64,000 bases of DNA from Kitasatospora aureofaciens (GCF_001188955.3 NZ_JPRF03000033.1:23572-87571), one strand, 5' to 3'; counted from the stretch's first letter, positions 35,941 through 44,868 are shown. The notes: generated by a model not told the origin, from the sequence alone. A program made the numbers and translations.

Positions 35941-36056
35941 ACTCCCTACGCCGGCATTACCCGGTCAGGTTCCTGCGGTCGACGCAGCCGTCGGTACGTC
36001 CGTCGACGTCCCGGTCAGCGCCCTCTCAGCCCGGTGCTCCGAGCTCCCGCGTCGCA
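35941..36056 (-). ncRNA. TPP riboswitch (THI element)
   Basis: Read leftwards, the sequence shows the conserved elements CGGGAGCTCGG, GGGCTGAGAGGG, CGCAGGAACCTGACCGGGTAATGCC (split here as AACCTGACC and GGGTAATGCC) and GGCGTAGGGAG. These are the thi-box core and the P4/P5 arms. It lies 10 nt before the thiC ATG, so it probably hides or exposes the ribosome site when TPP binds. The rest of 35932-36262 shows no gene. Confidence 0.95.
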
Positions 36057-36262
36057 GGCGGTGTTGCCTGCACATGACGCCCAACACCGTAGCGAGCCGA
36101 TCGCCGCAGGTCCAGACGGTCCCCGAACGGAACCGGCCAAGGAACCGGCCAGGGAACAGCCGAGGAACCTGGCGCCCGAAGGCGCCGCGAAGGCCGAGGC
36201 CCGGCCCCCGCGGACGGGGTACCGGGCCTCCGGAGGTGCTCCGCGCGGCGCGCGGAGCGGGG

Positions 36263-36463
36263 TCAGCTCTTGGCGGCCTTCTTCACCAGGATCACCACGG
36301 CGGCCGCGATGCCGACGACCACCAGCAGTTTGATCACGATGCTCAGCAGGGCGCCCACCACGCCGAACACGAAGGCGATGACGTTCCAGGCCAGCACCAG
36401 GACCAGCACCGGGATGACGATGTTGCGCACCCAGGAGGGCAGCGACTTCCAGAGCTCAGCCAT
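36263..36463 (-). CDS. DUF5326 small membrane protein
   Basis: This 66-aa protein begins MAELWKSLPSWVRNIVIPVLVLVLAW and has two hydrophobic helices and a lysine-rich end (VKKAAKS), matching the streptomycete DUF5326 family as I recall it. ATG at 36463 has GAGGAA 6 nt upstream. Function unknown. A TACGAT -10-like box at about 36538-36533 may serve it. Confidence 0.8.
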   Translation of the reverse strand: MAELWKSLPSWVRNIVIPVLVLVLAWNVIAFVFGVVGALLSIVIKLLVVVGIAAAVVILVKKAAKS

Positions 36464-36644
36464 GTCGGTTCCTCTTCTCCCCTCGGGGTCGGCTGCCGTC
36501 CGGTGCCGCATCCCGCTTGCTTTCGATGTGTCGATCGTACGGTGGCGCAAGCGGCGGAACGAGGGCCGACGGCCCGGAGAGAACCCCGAGATCACCCCGA
36601 TCCGACCCCCCGGGGCGACCCCCGAGAAACGGCCGGGGCCGGGG

Positions 36645-37316
36645 TCAGACCGGCCAGCGCTCCCCGCGCCAGGCGGCGTCCCAGAACATCCACTCGTAGC
36701 GCGAGGTCGTCCTGAAGTGCTCGACCACCCGACGCCGTTCGGCCGTCGAGAGCTCCTCGCCGAGCCGGTCGGTGAGCGCCAGCACCCGGCGCACCACGGA
36801 CTGGAAGGCCTCGTCGCCGTAGGTGGCGATCCACTTGGCGTACAGCGGGTCGGGGGAGCCCTGGGCGAGCAGCGCCTCGCCGACCCGGGCGTAGATCCAG
36901 TAGCAGGGCAGCACCGCGCCGAGCGCCTCGGCGAAGGAGCCGCCGTAGACGGTGGCCAGCAGGTAGCTGGTGTAGGCCCGGGTGGTCGGCAGCACCGGTT
37001 CGGCGGCGGCCTCCTCGGCGCTGCCGCCGAAGGCGGTGAGGAACTCGGCGTGCATGCCCTGCTCGGCGGCCAGCGCGCCGACCGCGTCGTCGGCGAAGGC
37101 CCGGACGTCCTCCTCACCGGGTGCCTTGGCGGCGCAGACGGCGAGCGCGCGGGCGTAGTCGCGCAGGTAGTGGGAGTCCTGGACGACGAAGTGGCGGAAG
37201 GCCTCGCGCGGCAGGGTGCCGTCGGTGAGGCCGCCGAGGAAGGGGTGGGCGAGGATCTCGGCGTAGATCGGCTCGATCGACGCCCAGAGTTCCTCGGTCA
37301 GGGTCCTGGTGCTCAT
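36645..37316 (-). CDS. tenA: Thiaminase II/TenA (aminopyrimidine aminohydrolase)
   Basis: TenA salvages base-degraded thiamin by hydrolysing amino-HMP to HMP. The 223-aa helical protein keeps the FVVQDSHYLRDYARAL region, the catalytic Cys in AVLPCYWIYARVG and YEWMFWDAAW with the catalytic Glu. The cupin gene ends 28 nt upstream, so both are likely one transcript. Close placement to thiC supports a thiamin role. Confidence 0.93.
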   Translation of the reverse strand: MSTRTLTEELWASIEPIYAEILAHPFLGGLTDGTLPREAFRHFVVQDSHYLRDYARALAVCAAKAPGEEDVRAFADDAVGALAAEQGMHAEFLTAFGGSAEEAAAEPVLPTTRAYTSYLLATVYGGSFAEALGAVLPCYWIYARVGEALLAQGSPDPLYAKWIATYGDEAFQSVVRRVLALTDRLGEELSTAERRRVVEHFRTTSRYEWMFWDAAWRGERWPV

Positions 37317-37344
37317 GCTGCGACCCTAAGGCGTGCCCGGTCCC

Positions 37345-37662
37345 TCAGTCCTCCGGCGGGGAGAACACCACCAGCACCCGCAGCTCCTCGGTGATGTGGT
37401 GGAACCGGTGCGGGGTGCCGGCCGGGACGTAGACCACGCTGCCGCGCCCGACGGTCGCGGTCTCGGCGCCGACGGTCAGCTCGGCCCGGCCGCTGATCAC
37501 CTGGTAGATCTCGTCCTGGTCGTGCGCGGTCTGGGTGTCGGTGTCGCCGGGGGAGAGCGCGTACAGCCCGGCGGACATCCGCGGTTCGCGCAGGAACCGC
37601 AGGTACGCGCCGTCGTTGGCCGCCCGCTCCGCGTCCAGTTCGTCCAGCCGGAACATCTTCAC
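37345..37662 (-). CDS. Cupin-domain protein
   Basis: A single-domain cupin of 105 aa with both motifs: HDQDEIYQVISGRAELTVG (His/Glu metal ligands) and VVYVPAGTPHRFHHI (final His). It is probably translated in one transcript with tenA. Function is unknown. Upstream to 37844 the DNA holds degenerate CCGTCC/GTCCGTCACG repeats and no gene. Confidence 0.88.
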   Translation of the reverse strand: MKMFRLDELDAERAANDGAYLRFLREPRMSAGLYALSPGDTDTQTAHDQDEIYQVISGRAELTVGAETATVGRGSVVYVPAGTPHRFHHITEELRVLVVFSPPED

Positions 37663-37844
37663 CGCTGCCGTCCTCCTCCGCCCGGTCCGCCACGCAGGTC
37701 CCGTCCGTCACGCCGGGACATGTCCGTCACGTGGGCCCCGTCCATCCCGTCCGTCCCGTCCACCGGGCGGACCAGGGGCATTCAACACCAACTCGTCCGG
37801 GGGGAGCTTCCCCCGGGGCGGGGCGCCTGCCAGGCTTGGGCGGC

Positions 37845-38225
37845 ATGAAGGGTTTCGTCATCAAAACACTGATCAACGCGGCGGCCATCTGGGTCGCCGC
37901 CTGGATCGTCAGCGGCATCCAACTCGCCCAGGGCAACGCCGACTGGCAGCACAAGGCCCTCACGGTGCTCGGCGTGGCCGTGGTCTTCGGCCTCATCAAC
38001 TGGCTGATCAAGCCGGTGGTGAAGCTGTTCTCGTTCCCCTTGTTCATCCTGACGCTGGGCCTGATCACCTTCGTGATCAACGCCCTGATGCTGCTGCTCA
38101 CCTCCTGGGCGTCCAACCGGCTGGAGCTGGACTTCCACGTGGTCGACTTCGGTGCGGCGCTGTTCGGTTCACTGATCATCAGCCTCGTCGCCTGGGGCCT
38201 GCACCTGGCCCTGGACGACGACTGA
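37845..38225 (+). CDS. Phage holin family 4 (PF04020-type) membrane protein
   Basis: This 126-aa protein has four helices with the typical LINAAAIWVAAWIVSGIQL, VFGLINWLIKPVVKLFSFPLFILTLGLITFVINALMLLLTSW pattern. Despite the name, such proteins are housekeeping membrane proteins of unknown function and no phage genes are nearby. ATG at 37845 is the family start. Confidence 0.88.
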   Translation: MKGFVIKTLINAAAIWVAAWIVSGIQLAQGNADWQHKALTVLGVAVVFGLINWLIKPVVKLFSFPLFILTLGLITFVINALMLLLTSWASNRLELDFHVVDFGAALFGSLIISLVAWGLHLALDDD

Positions 38226-38259
38226 CCCCGTCGTACGGCTCGTCGCCCACGACGACGCG

Positions 38260-38303
38260 GAAGGGGCCCGTGCCCGGGTGGTCCACCGGGTACCGGCCCC
38301 TTC
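38260..38303. terminator. Convergent terminator
   Basis: A 9-bp stem GAAGGGGCC/GGCCCCTTC (38260-38268 with 38295-38303) with inner GGTGG/CCACC pairing, between the holin-like gene and the convergent ssgA-like gene. Confidence 0.75.
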
Positions 38304-38318
38304 GCCGTTCCCGGCCGC

Positions 38319-38741
38319 TCAACCCGCGTCGCACCCTCCGAGGATTTCCGCGAGCCGGGCGTCGAGCTCCCGCCCGATGCGCTCCTGCCCCATCGGCACC
38401 AGCCGGTCGGTGCGCGCCAGGAAGGCGATCAGCGGCGCGGCCGGGGCGTGCAGCACGGCGTCCCCGTGGGGGGAGTGCAGCGCGATGCGCACCTCCGAGG
38501 GCTCACCGTCGAGCGGGTGGATGTGCACGTCGCCCTCGCCGGACGGGCCGCCGAGGCCGTCCAGCAGCAGCTCGCGCGCGAACACCCAGGTGACGGGGGC
38601 GTCGCCTGGCAGGTTGAAGGCGAACCGGACCGCGTACGGATCGGTGGGCTCGTACGCCAGGTCCGCCACGATGCCGAAGGACAGCTCGGGCGAGACCACG
38701 AGGTTCATCACCAGGCGTCCCTGGACTGTGCTGTGCTGCAT
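38319..38741 (-). CDS. SsgA-like sporulation/cell division regulator
   Basis: SsgA-like proteins occur only in morphologically complex actinomycetes and position septa and cell-wall remodelling during sporulation. The 140-aa product has LVVSPELSFGIVADLAYEPTDPYAVRFAFNLPGDAPVTWVFARELLLDGL, then GEGDVHIHP and FLARTDRLVPMGQE, all family hallmarks. Closeness to thiC is compatible with ssgA itself in S. coelicolor, but the ssgR regulator is not adjacent, so I leave the symbol blank. Start ATG 38741. Confidence 0.92.
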   Translation of the reverse strand: MQHSTVQGRLVMNLVVSPELSFGIVADLAYEPTDPYAVRFAFNLPGDAPVTWVFARELLLDGLGGPSGEGDVHIHPLDGEPSEVRIALHSPHGDAVLHAPAAPLIAFLARTDRLVPMGQERIGRELDARLAEILGGCDAG

Positions 38742-38946
38742 GGCGCCAGTACCTCTCCTCTGCCCGGCCCCGGTGTGTGGACGAGGGTTCCACCGGCGGG
38801 GCCGGACCTGCTTCGGACGGTTTCGTGCGGGCCGACGGGCCCGGAAGCCGAACGGCGGACTTCTCGGAACGCCCGTCCGGGTCGGCGTTTCGACCTCCGC
38901 CCGGCGCGGGAGACTCCCGCACAACGCTCCAGCCCCGGAGGTCGCC

Positions 38947-39516
38947 ATGGGCCCCGACAACCGAACCCCGCCACCACGCCCGGTGGTCAAACGGACCGCG
39001 CGGGCGATCCTGCTGGAGCTGGACCCGGACGACCCGTACGGCCCGGCCTCGATCGTGCTGATCCGGCGGGTCCGGCCCGGGGCGCCGCACCCGTACTGGA
39101 TCACTCCCGGCGGCGGGGTCGAGCGGGACGACCGCACGGTGGTGGAGGCGCTGCACCGCGAGGTGGACGAGGAACTCGGCGGCAAGATCGTGGACGTGGT
39201 GCCCGCCTTCGTCGACACCATCAGCCACCCCCTCCCCCAGCCTCCGGCCGGGGGGACCCCCATCGACGACGGCACCCTGCTCCACCCGCACGGGGTCAAG
39301 GTGCAGCACTTCTTCGTCTGCAGGCTGGCCTCCATGGACCTCAGCCGACGGCACGGGCCCGAGGTGACGGACCCGAACGGCGAGTACCAGGTGGTCCGGC
39401 TGCCGTTCACCCGCGAGGGCGTGACCTCGGTGAACGTCGTCCCGCCCCGGCTGCGGGCGTACCTGGCGGCCAACATCGAGGGCATCCGCGCGCTCCTCGC
39501 ACCCGATCTCGGCTGA
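38947..39516 (+). CDS. Nudix hydrolase with an in-frame repeat insertion
   Basis: This 189-aa protein has a Nudix fold: ITPGGGVERDDRTVVEALHREVDEELGG. The metal-binding REVDEE is intact, but the first Glu of the Nudix box (G-x5-E) is Arg. Residues about 95-105 (HPLPQPPAGGTPI) are encoded by a Streptomyces-type GC-rich mini-repeat at 39228-39262, which interrupts the fold in frame. The stop TGA abuts the convergent flavohemoglobin-like stop within a shared TGATCA. Substrate unknown. Confidence 0.85.
   Translation: MGPDNRTPPPRPVVKRTARAILLELDPDDPYGPASIVLIRRVRPGAPHPYWITPGGGVERDDRTVVEALHREVDEELGGKIVDVVPAFVDTISHPLPQPPAGGTPIDDGTLLHPHGVKVQHFFVCRLASMDLSRRHGPEVTDPNGEYQVVRLPFTREGVTSVNVVPPRLRAYLAANIEGIRALLAPDLG
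39228..39262. repeat. GC-rich mini-repeat inside the Nudix gene
   Basis: CCCCTCCCCCAGCCTCCGGC followed by CGGGGGGACCCCCAT forms a hairpin (GTCCCCCCGGCC complementary to the left half). I remember similar hairpin sequences scattered in Streptomyces genomes. Here it is 35 nt long and keeps the reading frame open. Confidence 0.6.
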
Positions 39517-41178
39517 TCACCCGGAGGCCCGCTCGCCCACCAGGTCGTGCCGGACCCGCTCGGCCGGCAGTCCCATCCGCAGCAGCACCCCGACCCCGCG
39601 CCGGACCATCGCGGGCGGCCCGCTGAGGACCGCCTCCCGGCCGCTCCACGGGCCGAACCGGCCCACCACCTCCGGCAGTTCACCGGTCAGCGCGCCCTCG
39701 GCCGGGCCGGCGCCGGACAGCACCGGCCGTACCGTCAGCCAGGGCAGGCGGCCCGCCAGGCCGCGCAGCGCGTCCAGCTCGTACAGCTCGGCGGCGTGGC
39801 GGGCCCCGTAGAACACCTCGACGCTGCGGCCCGGTCCGCCGTGCTCGGCCGCCTCCTCGACCAGGGCGCGGATCGGCGCGATGCCGGTGCCGCCGCCGAG
39901 GCAGAGCAGGTCGGTGCCGGCGGCGTGGTCGACGGTCATCGCACCGGCCGCCGGGCCCAGCCGCAGCACGTCACCGGGGGCGGCCCGGTGCACCAGCGCG
40001 TTGCTCACCCAGCCCGCCTGGACGGCCTTGACGTGGAAGGTCAGCAGTCCGTCCGGGCGGGGCGCGGAGGCGAAGGAGTAGTGCCGCCAGACCCGCGGCC
40101 ACCAGGGCGTCTCCAGGCTGCAGTACTGGCCGGCCCGGAAGGGGTAGGTCTGGTCCGGGCGGACGGTGAGCACCGCGACGTCGCGGGTGCGGCGCTCGTG
40201 ACGCACCACCTCGCCCTGCCACCAGGGCGGCGAGGTGCGGGCGTCCTCCTCGGCGGCCTCGATCATGATGGTGGAGATCAGCCGGTAGGCGCGGCGCCAG
40301 GCCAGTTCGGTGTCGTCGCCCCAGCGACTGCCCGCGTAGCGGGCGAGCGCCTGCACCAGGCACTCCCCCACCGGGGCGTAGTGGCCGGTCAGGGTGCCGT
40401 AGCGGCGGTGGCCGCGGCCGAGCGCGCCCATCCGGGCGCGCAGCGCCGCCGGGTCCTCGGCGCCGCGGGCGGCGGCGAGCAGGGTACGGAACAGCCGGTC
40501 GCGCTGGACGTCCATGGCGGCGGGGAAGAGCGAGCGGACCTCGGGGTGCCGGAGGAAGAGCAGGGCGTAGAAGTGCGCGGTGGCCCGGTCGGCGACCGGC
40601 TCGACGACGGCGAGGCTGGCCCGGATCAGCTCGATGTCCTGTGCGGTGAGCGGGAGTTCGGCGCTTTCAGCGCTTTCCTCGCTCGAAACGGCGACGGGCA
40701 GCGCGACCGGGAGCCGCGGGACGGGCGGTTGCGGGACGAGCTGCGGGACGGGCGGCTGCGCCGCCCATGCGCTGCTCCGACTGTCACCGGATCCGGCCCA
40801 GTTGAGCCCGGGTGCGTCGGTGAAGAGGGGCTGGAAGGCGGGCGCGGTGCCGGTGGTCGAGGGCGTCTCGGAGTGGCTGGGCCCGGGAACGGCCGGCGGC
40901 TGGGCGGGCGGCGGCGGAATCACCGGCACCGACGGCCGTACGGGCTCCGGCTCGACTGCCGCCACCGGATCGGAAACCTGCCCCTGCGGCAGGCCCGGCA
41001 CGGCGGCAGCCCCCGCCGAGCCGAGCCCGGTACGGATGAGGAGTGTTCTGCGGGACTTCACCGCTGCGTTTCGAGTACCCAAGAGAATCGTTTCGCCTCC
41101 GGCCGGCCTGCGCCACCACCTGGCTTGTCTCTGCTGACGCCTAGGCAGCGTGGCACGTCCGAAAAGCTCATCCGACAA
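39517..41178 (-). CDS. Flavohemoglobin-like protein with Pro-rich N-terminus
   Basis: From the longest start it is 553 aa. About 175-310 is a globin domain with proximal His context YGTLTGHYAPVGECLV. About 320-430 is an FAD-binding barrel (RAGQYCSLETPWWPRVWRHYSFASAP) and about 430-553 an NAD-binding domain (DLLCLGGGTGIAPIRALVEEA, AVLSGPPAMVRRG). This is the nitric oxide dioxygenase layout. The N-terminal ~170 residues are Pro-rich. KSRRTLLIRTGLGSAG near residue 40 looks like a twin-arginine-type leader, odd for a cytoplasmic enzyme. Start choices ATG 41178, TTG 41082 and GTG 41061 all lack a strong ribosome site. Confidence 0.85.
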   Translation of the reverse strand: MSDELFGRATLPRRQQRQARWWRRPAGGETILLGTRNAAVKSRRTLLIRTGLGSAGAAAVPGLPQGQVSDPVAAVEPEPVRPSVPVIPPPPAQPPAVPGPSHSETPSTTGTAPAFQPLFTDAPGLNWAGSGDSRSSAWAAQPPVPQLVPQPPVPRLPVALPVAVSSEESAESAELPLTAQDIELIRASLAVVEPVADRATAHFYALLFLRHPEVRSLFPAAMDVQRDRLFRTLLAAARGAEDPAALRARMGALGRGHRRYGTLTGHYAPVGECLVQALARYAGSRWGDDTELAWRRAYRLISTIMIEAAEEDARTSPPWWQGEVVRHERRTRDVAVLTVRPDQTYPFRAGQYCSLETPWWPRVWRHYSFASAPRPDGLLTFHVKAVQAGWVSNALVHRAAPGDVLRLGPAAGAMTVDHAAGTDLLCLGGGTGIAPIRALVEEAAEHGGPGRSVEVFYGARHAAELYELDALRGLAGRLPWLTVRPVLSGAGPAEGALTGELPEVVGRFGPWSGREAVLSGPPAMVRRGVGVLLRMGLPAERVRHDLVGERASG

Positions 41179-41294
41179 ATCGCGCGAAGCCCGGACACCC
41201 GACCCGGGAACGCGCTACTCTCACTCGATCGGTGGTCGCCCTGAGTGCCGAGCAGCACACCCAGGGCGACCCCGCCCCGATCGGTACGGTGGGA

Positions 41295-42647
41295 TCACAG
41301 CTGCCGCAGCAGCATCCCCGGCTGCTCGACGCAGTCCGCAACGAACCGCAGGAACCCTCCCGCCGTGCCACCGTCGCAGACCCGGTGGTCGAAGGTGAAC
41401 GACAGCTGCGTCACCTCGCGCACCGCCAACTCCCCGTCGTGCACCCAGGGTTTGGCCACGATCCGACCGACCCCGAGCATCGCCGCCTCCGGGTGGTTGA
41501 GGATCGGAGTGGATCCGTCCACGCCGAACACCCCGTAGTTGTTCAGCGTGAAGGTGCCGCCGGTCAGTTCGGCCGGGGTGAGCGAACCGCTGCGCGCGGA
41601 TTCGGTCAACCGGCCCAGCTCCTCGCCGAGTTGCTCGGTGCTATGGGCCTGCGCATCCCGGACCACCGGGACGACCAGTCCGCGTTCGCCCTGCGCGGCG
41701 AAGCCCAGGTGCACCGCCGAGTGCCGGACGATGCCGGAACCATCCTCCGTCACACTGGAGTTGAGCTCGGGGAAGCGCGCCAGCGCGACCGTGCAGATCC
41801 GGGCGAGCAGCGCCAGCACGCTCACCTTCGGCCCCGGCGTGGAGTTCAACTGCCGCCGCAGAGACATCAGTTCGGTGGCGTCCGCGTCCACCCAGCAGGT
41901 CGCGGCGGGGATCTCCCGGTGGCTGCGGCTGAGCTTCTCCGCGACAGCCTTGCGCAGCCCGCGCAGCGGGACGACCCCGTCCTGCGCGACCGCCACGGGC
42001 GCGGCGGGCGCCGGAGCGGCGACCTTGGCCGCGACCGCGCGCTCGACGTCCGCCCGCATGATCAGCCCGTCCGGCCCGCTGCCGGTGAGTGCGGTCAGGT
42101 CGACCCCCTGCTCCCGGGCCAACCGCCGTACCAGCGGCGAGATCACCGGCACCACGACCGGAGCCGCAGGAGCAACGGGCTCAACCGGTTCAGCAGGGGC
42201 AACCGGAGCCGCCACCGCAACAGGAGCGGGAGCCGAAGCCGGAGCAGCAGCCGCCCCCACCCGACGCCGCCGCGCCCCCCTGCTCTCGACGACCCCGTAC
42301 CCCACCAACGGCCGCTCGACCTCGGCAGAAGAAGCAGAAGAAGCAGGAGAAGAAGCAGCCGTGTCCGCCGCCCCGCCCCCCGCCGAAGCCACCGCGACCG
42401 TCACCAACGGCGCGCCCACGGCGATCTCCTCGCCCTCCGCGCCGTACCGGGCGGTGACCACCCCGCCGTACGGGCAGGGCACCTCCACCACGGCCTTGGC
42501 CGTCTCCACCTCCACCACCGGCTGGTCGACCGCGATCACCTCGCCGACCTCGACCATCCAGCGCACCACCTCCGCCCCGGTGAGCCCCTCACCGAGGTCG
42601 GGCAGCCGGAACTCCCGTACGACGGGCATCATCCTCAGTCCTCCCAC
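41295..42647 (-). CDS. bkdC: Branched-chain 2-oxoacid dehydrogenase E2 (dihydrolipoyl acyltransferase)
   Basis: This 450-aa E2 carries one lipoyl domain (Lys in VVEVETAKAVVEVP), a Pro/Ala/Glu-rich linker, a peripheral subunit-binding domain (ISPLVRRLAREQGVDLTALTGSGPDGLIMRADVERA) and a catalytic domain ending in SFTFDHRVCDGGTAGGF (His/Asp active site). It overlaps the E1-beta gene by 13 nt. With E1 it forms acyl-CoA from leucine, isoleucine and valine keto acids, also the primers of branched fatty acids. Confidence 0.95.
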   Translation of the reverse strand: MGGLRMMPVVREFRLPDLGEGLTGAEVVRWMVEVGEVIAVDQPVVEVETAKAVVEVPCPYGGVVTARYGAEGEEIAVGAPLVTVAVASAGGGAADTAASSPASSASSAEVERPLVGYGVVESRGARRRRVGAAAAPASAPAPVAVAAPVAPAEPVEPVAPAAPVVVPVISPLVRRLAREQGVDLTALTGSGPDGLIMRADVERAVAAKVAAPAPAAPVAVAQDGVVPLRGLRKAVAEKLSRSHREIPAATCWVDADATELMSLRRQLNSTPGPKVSVLALLARICTVALARFPELNSSVTEDGSGIVRHSAVHLGFAAQGERGLVVPVVRDAQAHSTEQLGEELGRLTESARSGSLTPAELTGGTFTLNNYGVFGVDGSTPILNHPEAAMLGVGRIVAKPWVHDGELAVREVTQLSFTFDHRVCDGGTAGGFLRFVADCVEQPGMLLRQL

Positions 42648-43681
42648 TGCAGCCGGGCGACCGCGTCCAGGATCCGGTCCACCCCGGGCAGGTGGTGGTG
42701 TTCGAGCATCGGCGGGGGGTAGGGGATGTCGAAGCCGGTGACCCGCAGCACGGGCGCCGCCAGGTGGTGGAAGCAGCGCTCGGTGACCCGGGCGGCGATC
42801 TCCGCGCCGGTGCCGCCGAAGCCGCTGGCCTCGTGCACCACCACGGCCCGGCCGATCGAGCGCACCACCCGGGTGACGGTCTCGTCGTCGAAGGGCACCA
42901 GGGTGCGCAGGTCCAGCACAGCGAGGTCCCAGCCCTCGGCCTGCGCCGCCTCGGCCGCCTCCAGGCAGACCGGCAGCGAAGGACCGTAGGTGATCAGGAC
43001 GGCCGACGTGCCGGTGCGCCGCAGCACGGCCCGGCCGATCGGCTCGACCGGCGCCGCCGGGTCGAACTCGGCCTTGCCCCAGTAGAGCCGCTTGGGCTCC
43101 AGGAAGACCACCGGGTCGTCGGAGGCGATCGAGGCGCGCAGCAGCCCGTACGCGTCGGCGACCGTCCCCGGGGTGACCACGTGCAGGCCGGGGGTGCTGG
43201 TGTAGTACGCCTCGGAGGCGTCGCTGTGGTGCTCGACGCCACCGATGCCGCCGCCGTAGGGGATGCGCACGGTGATCGGCAGCGGGAGCCTGCCCGCCGT
43301 GCGGTTGCGCATCTTGGCGACGTGGGAGAACAGCTGCTCCAGCGCCGGGTAGGCGAACGCGTCGAACTGCATCTCGACCACCGGGCGCAGCCCGTACATC
43401 GCCATGCCGATCGCGGTGCCGAGGATGCCGGCCTCGGCGAGCGGGGTGTCCAGGCAGCGGTCGGCGCCGAACTCGGCGGTGAGCCCGTCGGTGATCCGGA
43501 AGACGCCGCCGAGCGCGCCCACGTCCTCGCCGAGCACGTGGACCGTCGGGTCCTCGCGCAGGGAGTCCCGCAGGGCGGAGTTGAGCGCCTGGGCCATCGA
43601 GGCGGTACGGGCGGCAGAGGTGTGCCGCGCGGCGGCTCCGCCGAGGGTGGGGGTGGGCGACGGGTGGGATGCCGTGGACAT
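42635..43681 (-). CDS. bkdB: Branched-chain 2-oxoacid dehydrogenase E1 beta
   Basis: This 348-aa E1-beta subunit of the transketolase-like family has VLGEDVGALGGVF, TPLAEAGILGTAIGMAMYGLRPVVEMQFDAFAYPALEQLFSH, RIPYGGGIGG and HEASGFGGTGAEIAA. It overlaps both neighbours: its ATG is the last base step of the E1-alpha stop (43681), and its end overlaps E2 by 13 nt. The tight packing fits equal-dose expression of an enzyme complex. Confidence 0.96.
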   Translation of the reverse strand: MSTASHPSPTPTLGGAAARHTSAARTASMAQALNSALRDSLREDPTVHVLGEDVGALGGVFRITDGLTAEFGADRCLDTPLAEAGILGTAIGMAMYGLRPVVEMQFDAFAYPALEQLFSHVAKMRNRTAGRLPLPITVRIPYGGGIGGVEHHSDASEAYYTSTPGLHVVTPGTVADAYGLLRASIASDDPVVFLEPKRLYWGKAEFDPAAPVEPIGRAVLRRTGTSAVLITYGPSLPVCLEAAEAAQAEGWDLAVLDLRTLVPFDDETVTRVVRSIGRAVVVHEASGFGGTGAEIAARVTERCFHHLAAPVLRVTGFDIPYPPPMLEHHHLPGVDRILDAVARLQWED

Positions 43682-44820
43682 CAGTGCTGCACCTCGGCCT
43701 CGGCGGCCAGCTCGGCGGACAACTGGGCGGCCTGCTCGCGCAGTTGGGGGGTTGGCTCGGCGTAGACGTGGGTGAACAGCGCCATCGGGTCGAGCTCCGG
43801 GTCGGCGTGGAACTCGGCCCGCATCCGGGCCGCCAGCGCCTCCGCCTCGTCCGCCGCGTCCTGCGCCAGCCCGTCGTCCAGCAGGTGCAGTTCGCGCAGC
43901 GCGCGGTCCATCAGCAGGATCGGGTCGTGCTCCCGCCAGGCGTCCACCTCGGGCTCGGTGCGGTAGCGGGTGGCGTCGTCGGCGTTGGTGTGGGCCTCGA
44001 TCCGGTAGGTCAGCGCCTCGACCAGGGTCGGGCCCCCGCCGGCCCGGGCACGCTCGACGGCCTCGGTGAGCACGGAGTGCAGGGCGGGCGCGTCGTTGCC
44101 GTCCACCAGTCGGCCCGGCATGCCGTAGCCGACGGCCTTGTGGGCCAGGCTGGGCGCGGCGGACTGGGCGCTGAGCGGGACGGAGATCGCGTAGCCGTTG
44201 TTCTGCACCAGGAAGACCACCGGGGCCCGGAGCACGGCGGCGAAGTTCAGCGCCTCGTGGAAGTCGCCCTCGCTGGTGCCGCCGTCGCCGAGCATGGCCA
44301 GCGCGACCACCGGCTCGCCGCGCAGCCGGGCGGCGTGCGCCAGTCCGACGGCGTGCGGGGCCTGGGTGCCGAGCGGGGTGCAGAGCGGGGCGGTGCGGCT
44401 GGCGCGCGGGTCGTAGCCGGTGTGGGCGTTGCCGCGCAGCAGGGTCAGCGCCTCCAGCGGATCGACGCCCCGGGAGACCACGGCGAGGGTGTCGCGGTAG
44501 CTGGGGAACAGCCAGTCGCGCTCGCCGAGCACCAGCGCGGCGGCGATCTGGCAGGCCTCCTGGCCGGTGGAGGCCGGGTAGACGGCGAGGCGGCCCTGCT
44601 TGGTCAGGGTGGTCGCCTGCTGGTTGTAGCGCCGGCCGACGACGAGTCGCCGGTAGAGCTCACGCAGCAGCGCCGGGTCGTGCTTCTCCAGCGCGGGGGT
44701 GCCGAGCACCCGGACGGGGGAGACGTCCGGGAGGAGGGGGGCCGGATCGGTGCGCGGGGCGGTCGCTCCGGGCATCCAGCCGGGCACGCCCGTGTGGTGT
44801 CTGTGGTCGAGAACGGTCAT
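43681..44820 (-). CDS. bkdA: Branched-chain 2-oxoacid dehydrogenase E1 alpha
   Basis: This 379-aa thiamin-diphosphate-binding E1-alpha has the TPP motif GDGGTSEGDFHEALNFAAVLRAPVVFLVQNN and the AHTNADDATRYRT phosphorylation-loop-like region. It begins MTVLDHRHHTG with GGAGG 9 nt upstream. It is the first gene of the bkdABC operon, divergent from an Lrp-type regulator. The operator-like palindrome at 44855-44868 precedes it. Confidence 0.96.
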   Translation of the reverse strand: MTVLDHRHHTGVPGWMPGATAPRTDPAPLLPDVSPVRVLGTPALEKHDPALLRELYRRLVVGRRYNQQATTLTKQGRLAVYPASTGQEACQIAAALVLGERDWLFPSYRDTLAVVSRGVDPLEALTLLRGNAHTGYDPRASRTAPLCTPLGTQAPHAVGLAHAARLRGEPVVALAMLGDGGTSEGDFHEALNFAAVLRAPVVFLVQNNGYAISVPLSAQSAAPSLAHKAVGYGMPGRLVDGNDAPALHSVLTEAVERARAGGGPTLVEALTYRIEAHTNADDATRYRTEPEVDAWREHDPILLMDRALRELHLLDDGLAQDAADEAEALAARMRAEFHADPELDPMALFTHVYAEPTPQLREQAAQLSAELAAEAEVQH

Positions 44821-44854
44821 CTCGGGGCACCTCCATGGGTGGCGGGGGCTCCCT

Positions 44855-44868
44855 ACCGATTGTTCGGT
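44855..44868 (-). promoter_or_regulatory. ACCG-N6-CGGT operator of the bkd promoter
   Basis: ACCGATTGTTCGGT has perfect ACCGA/TCGGT arms. On the minus strand it sits between a -35-like TGAACA (44878-44873) and a -10-like TAGGGA (44855-44850), i.e. it fills a 17-nt spacer. It differs by one base (TG versus CG centre) from the site before paaN. Confidence 0.6.

Noticed and set aside
37681..37780. CCGTCC/GTCCGTCACG repeats as a structured element
   Set aside because: The units are short and irregular, compatible with GC-rich slippage.
37845..38225. Possible prophage from a holin-family protein
   Set aside because: PF04020-type proteins are common chromosomal membrane proteins and no phage genes are adjacent.
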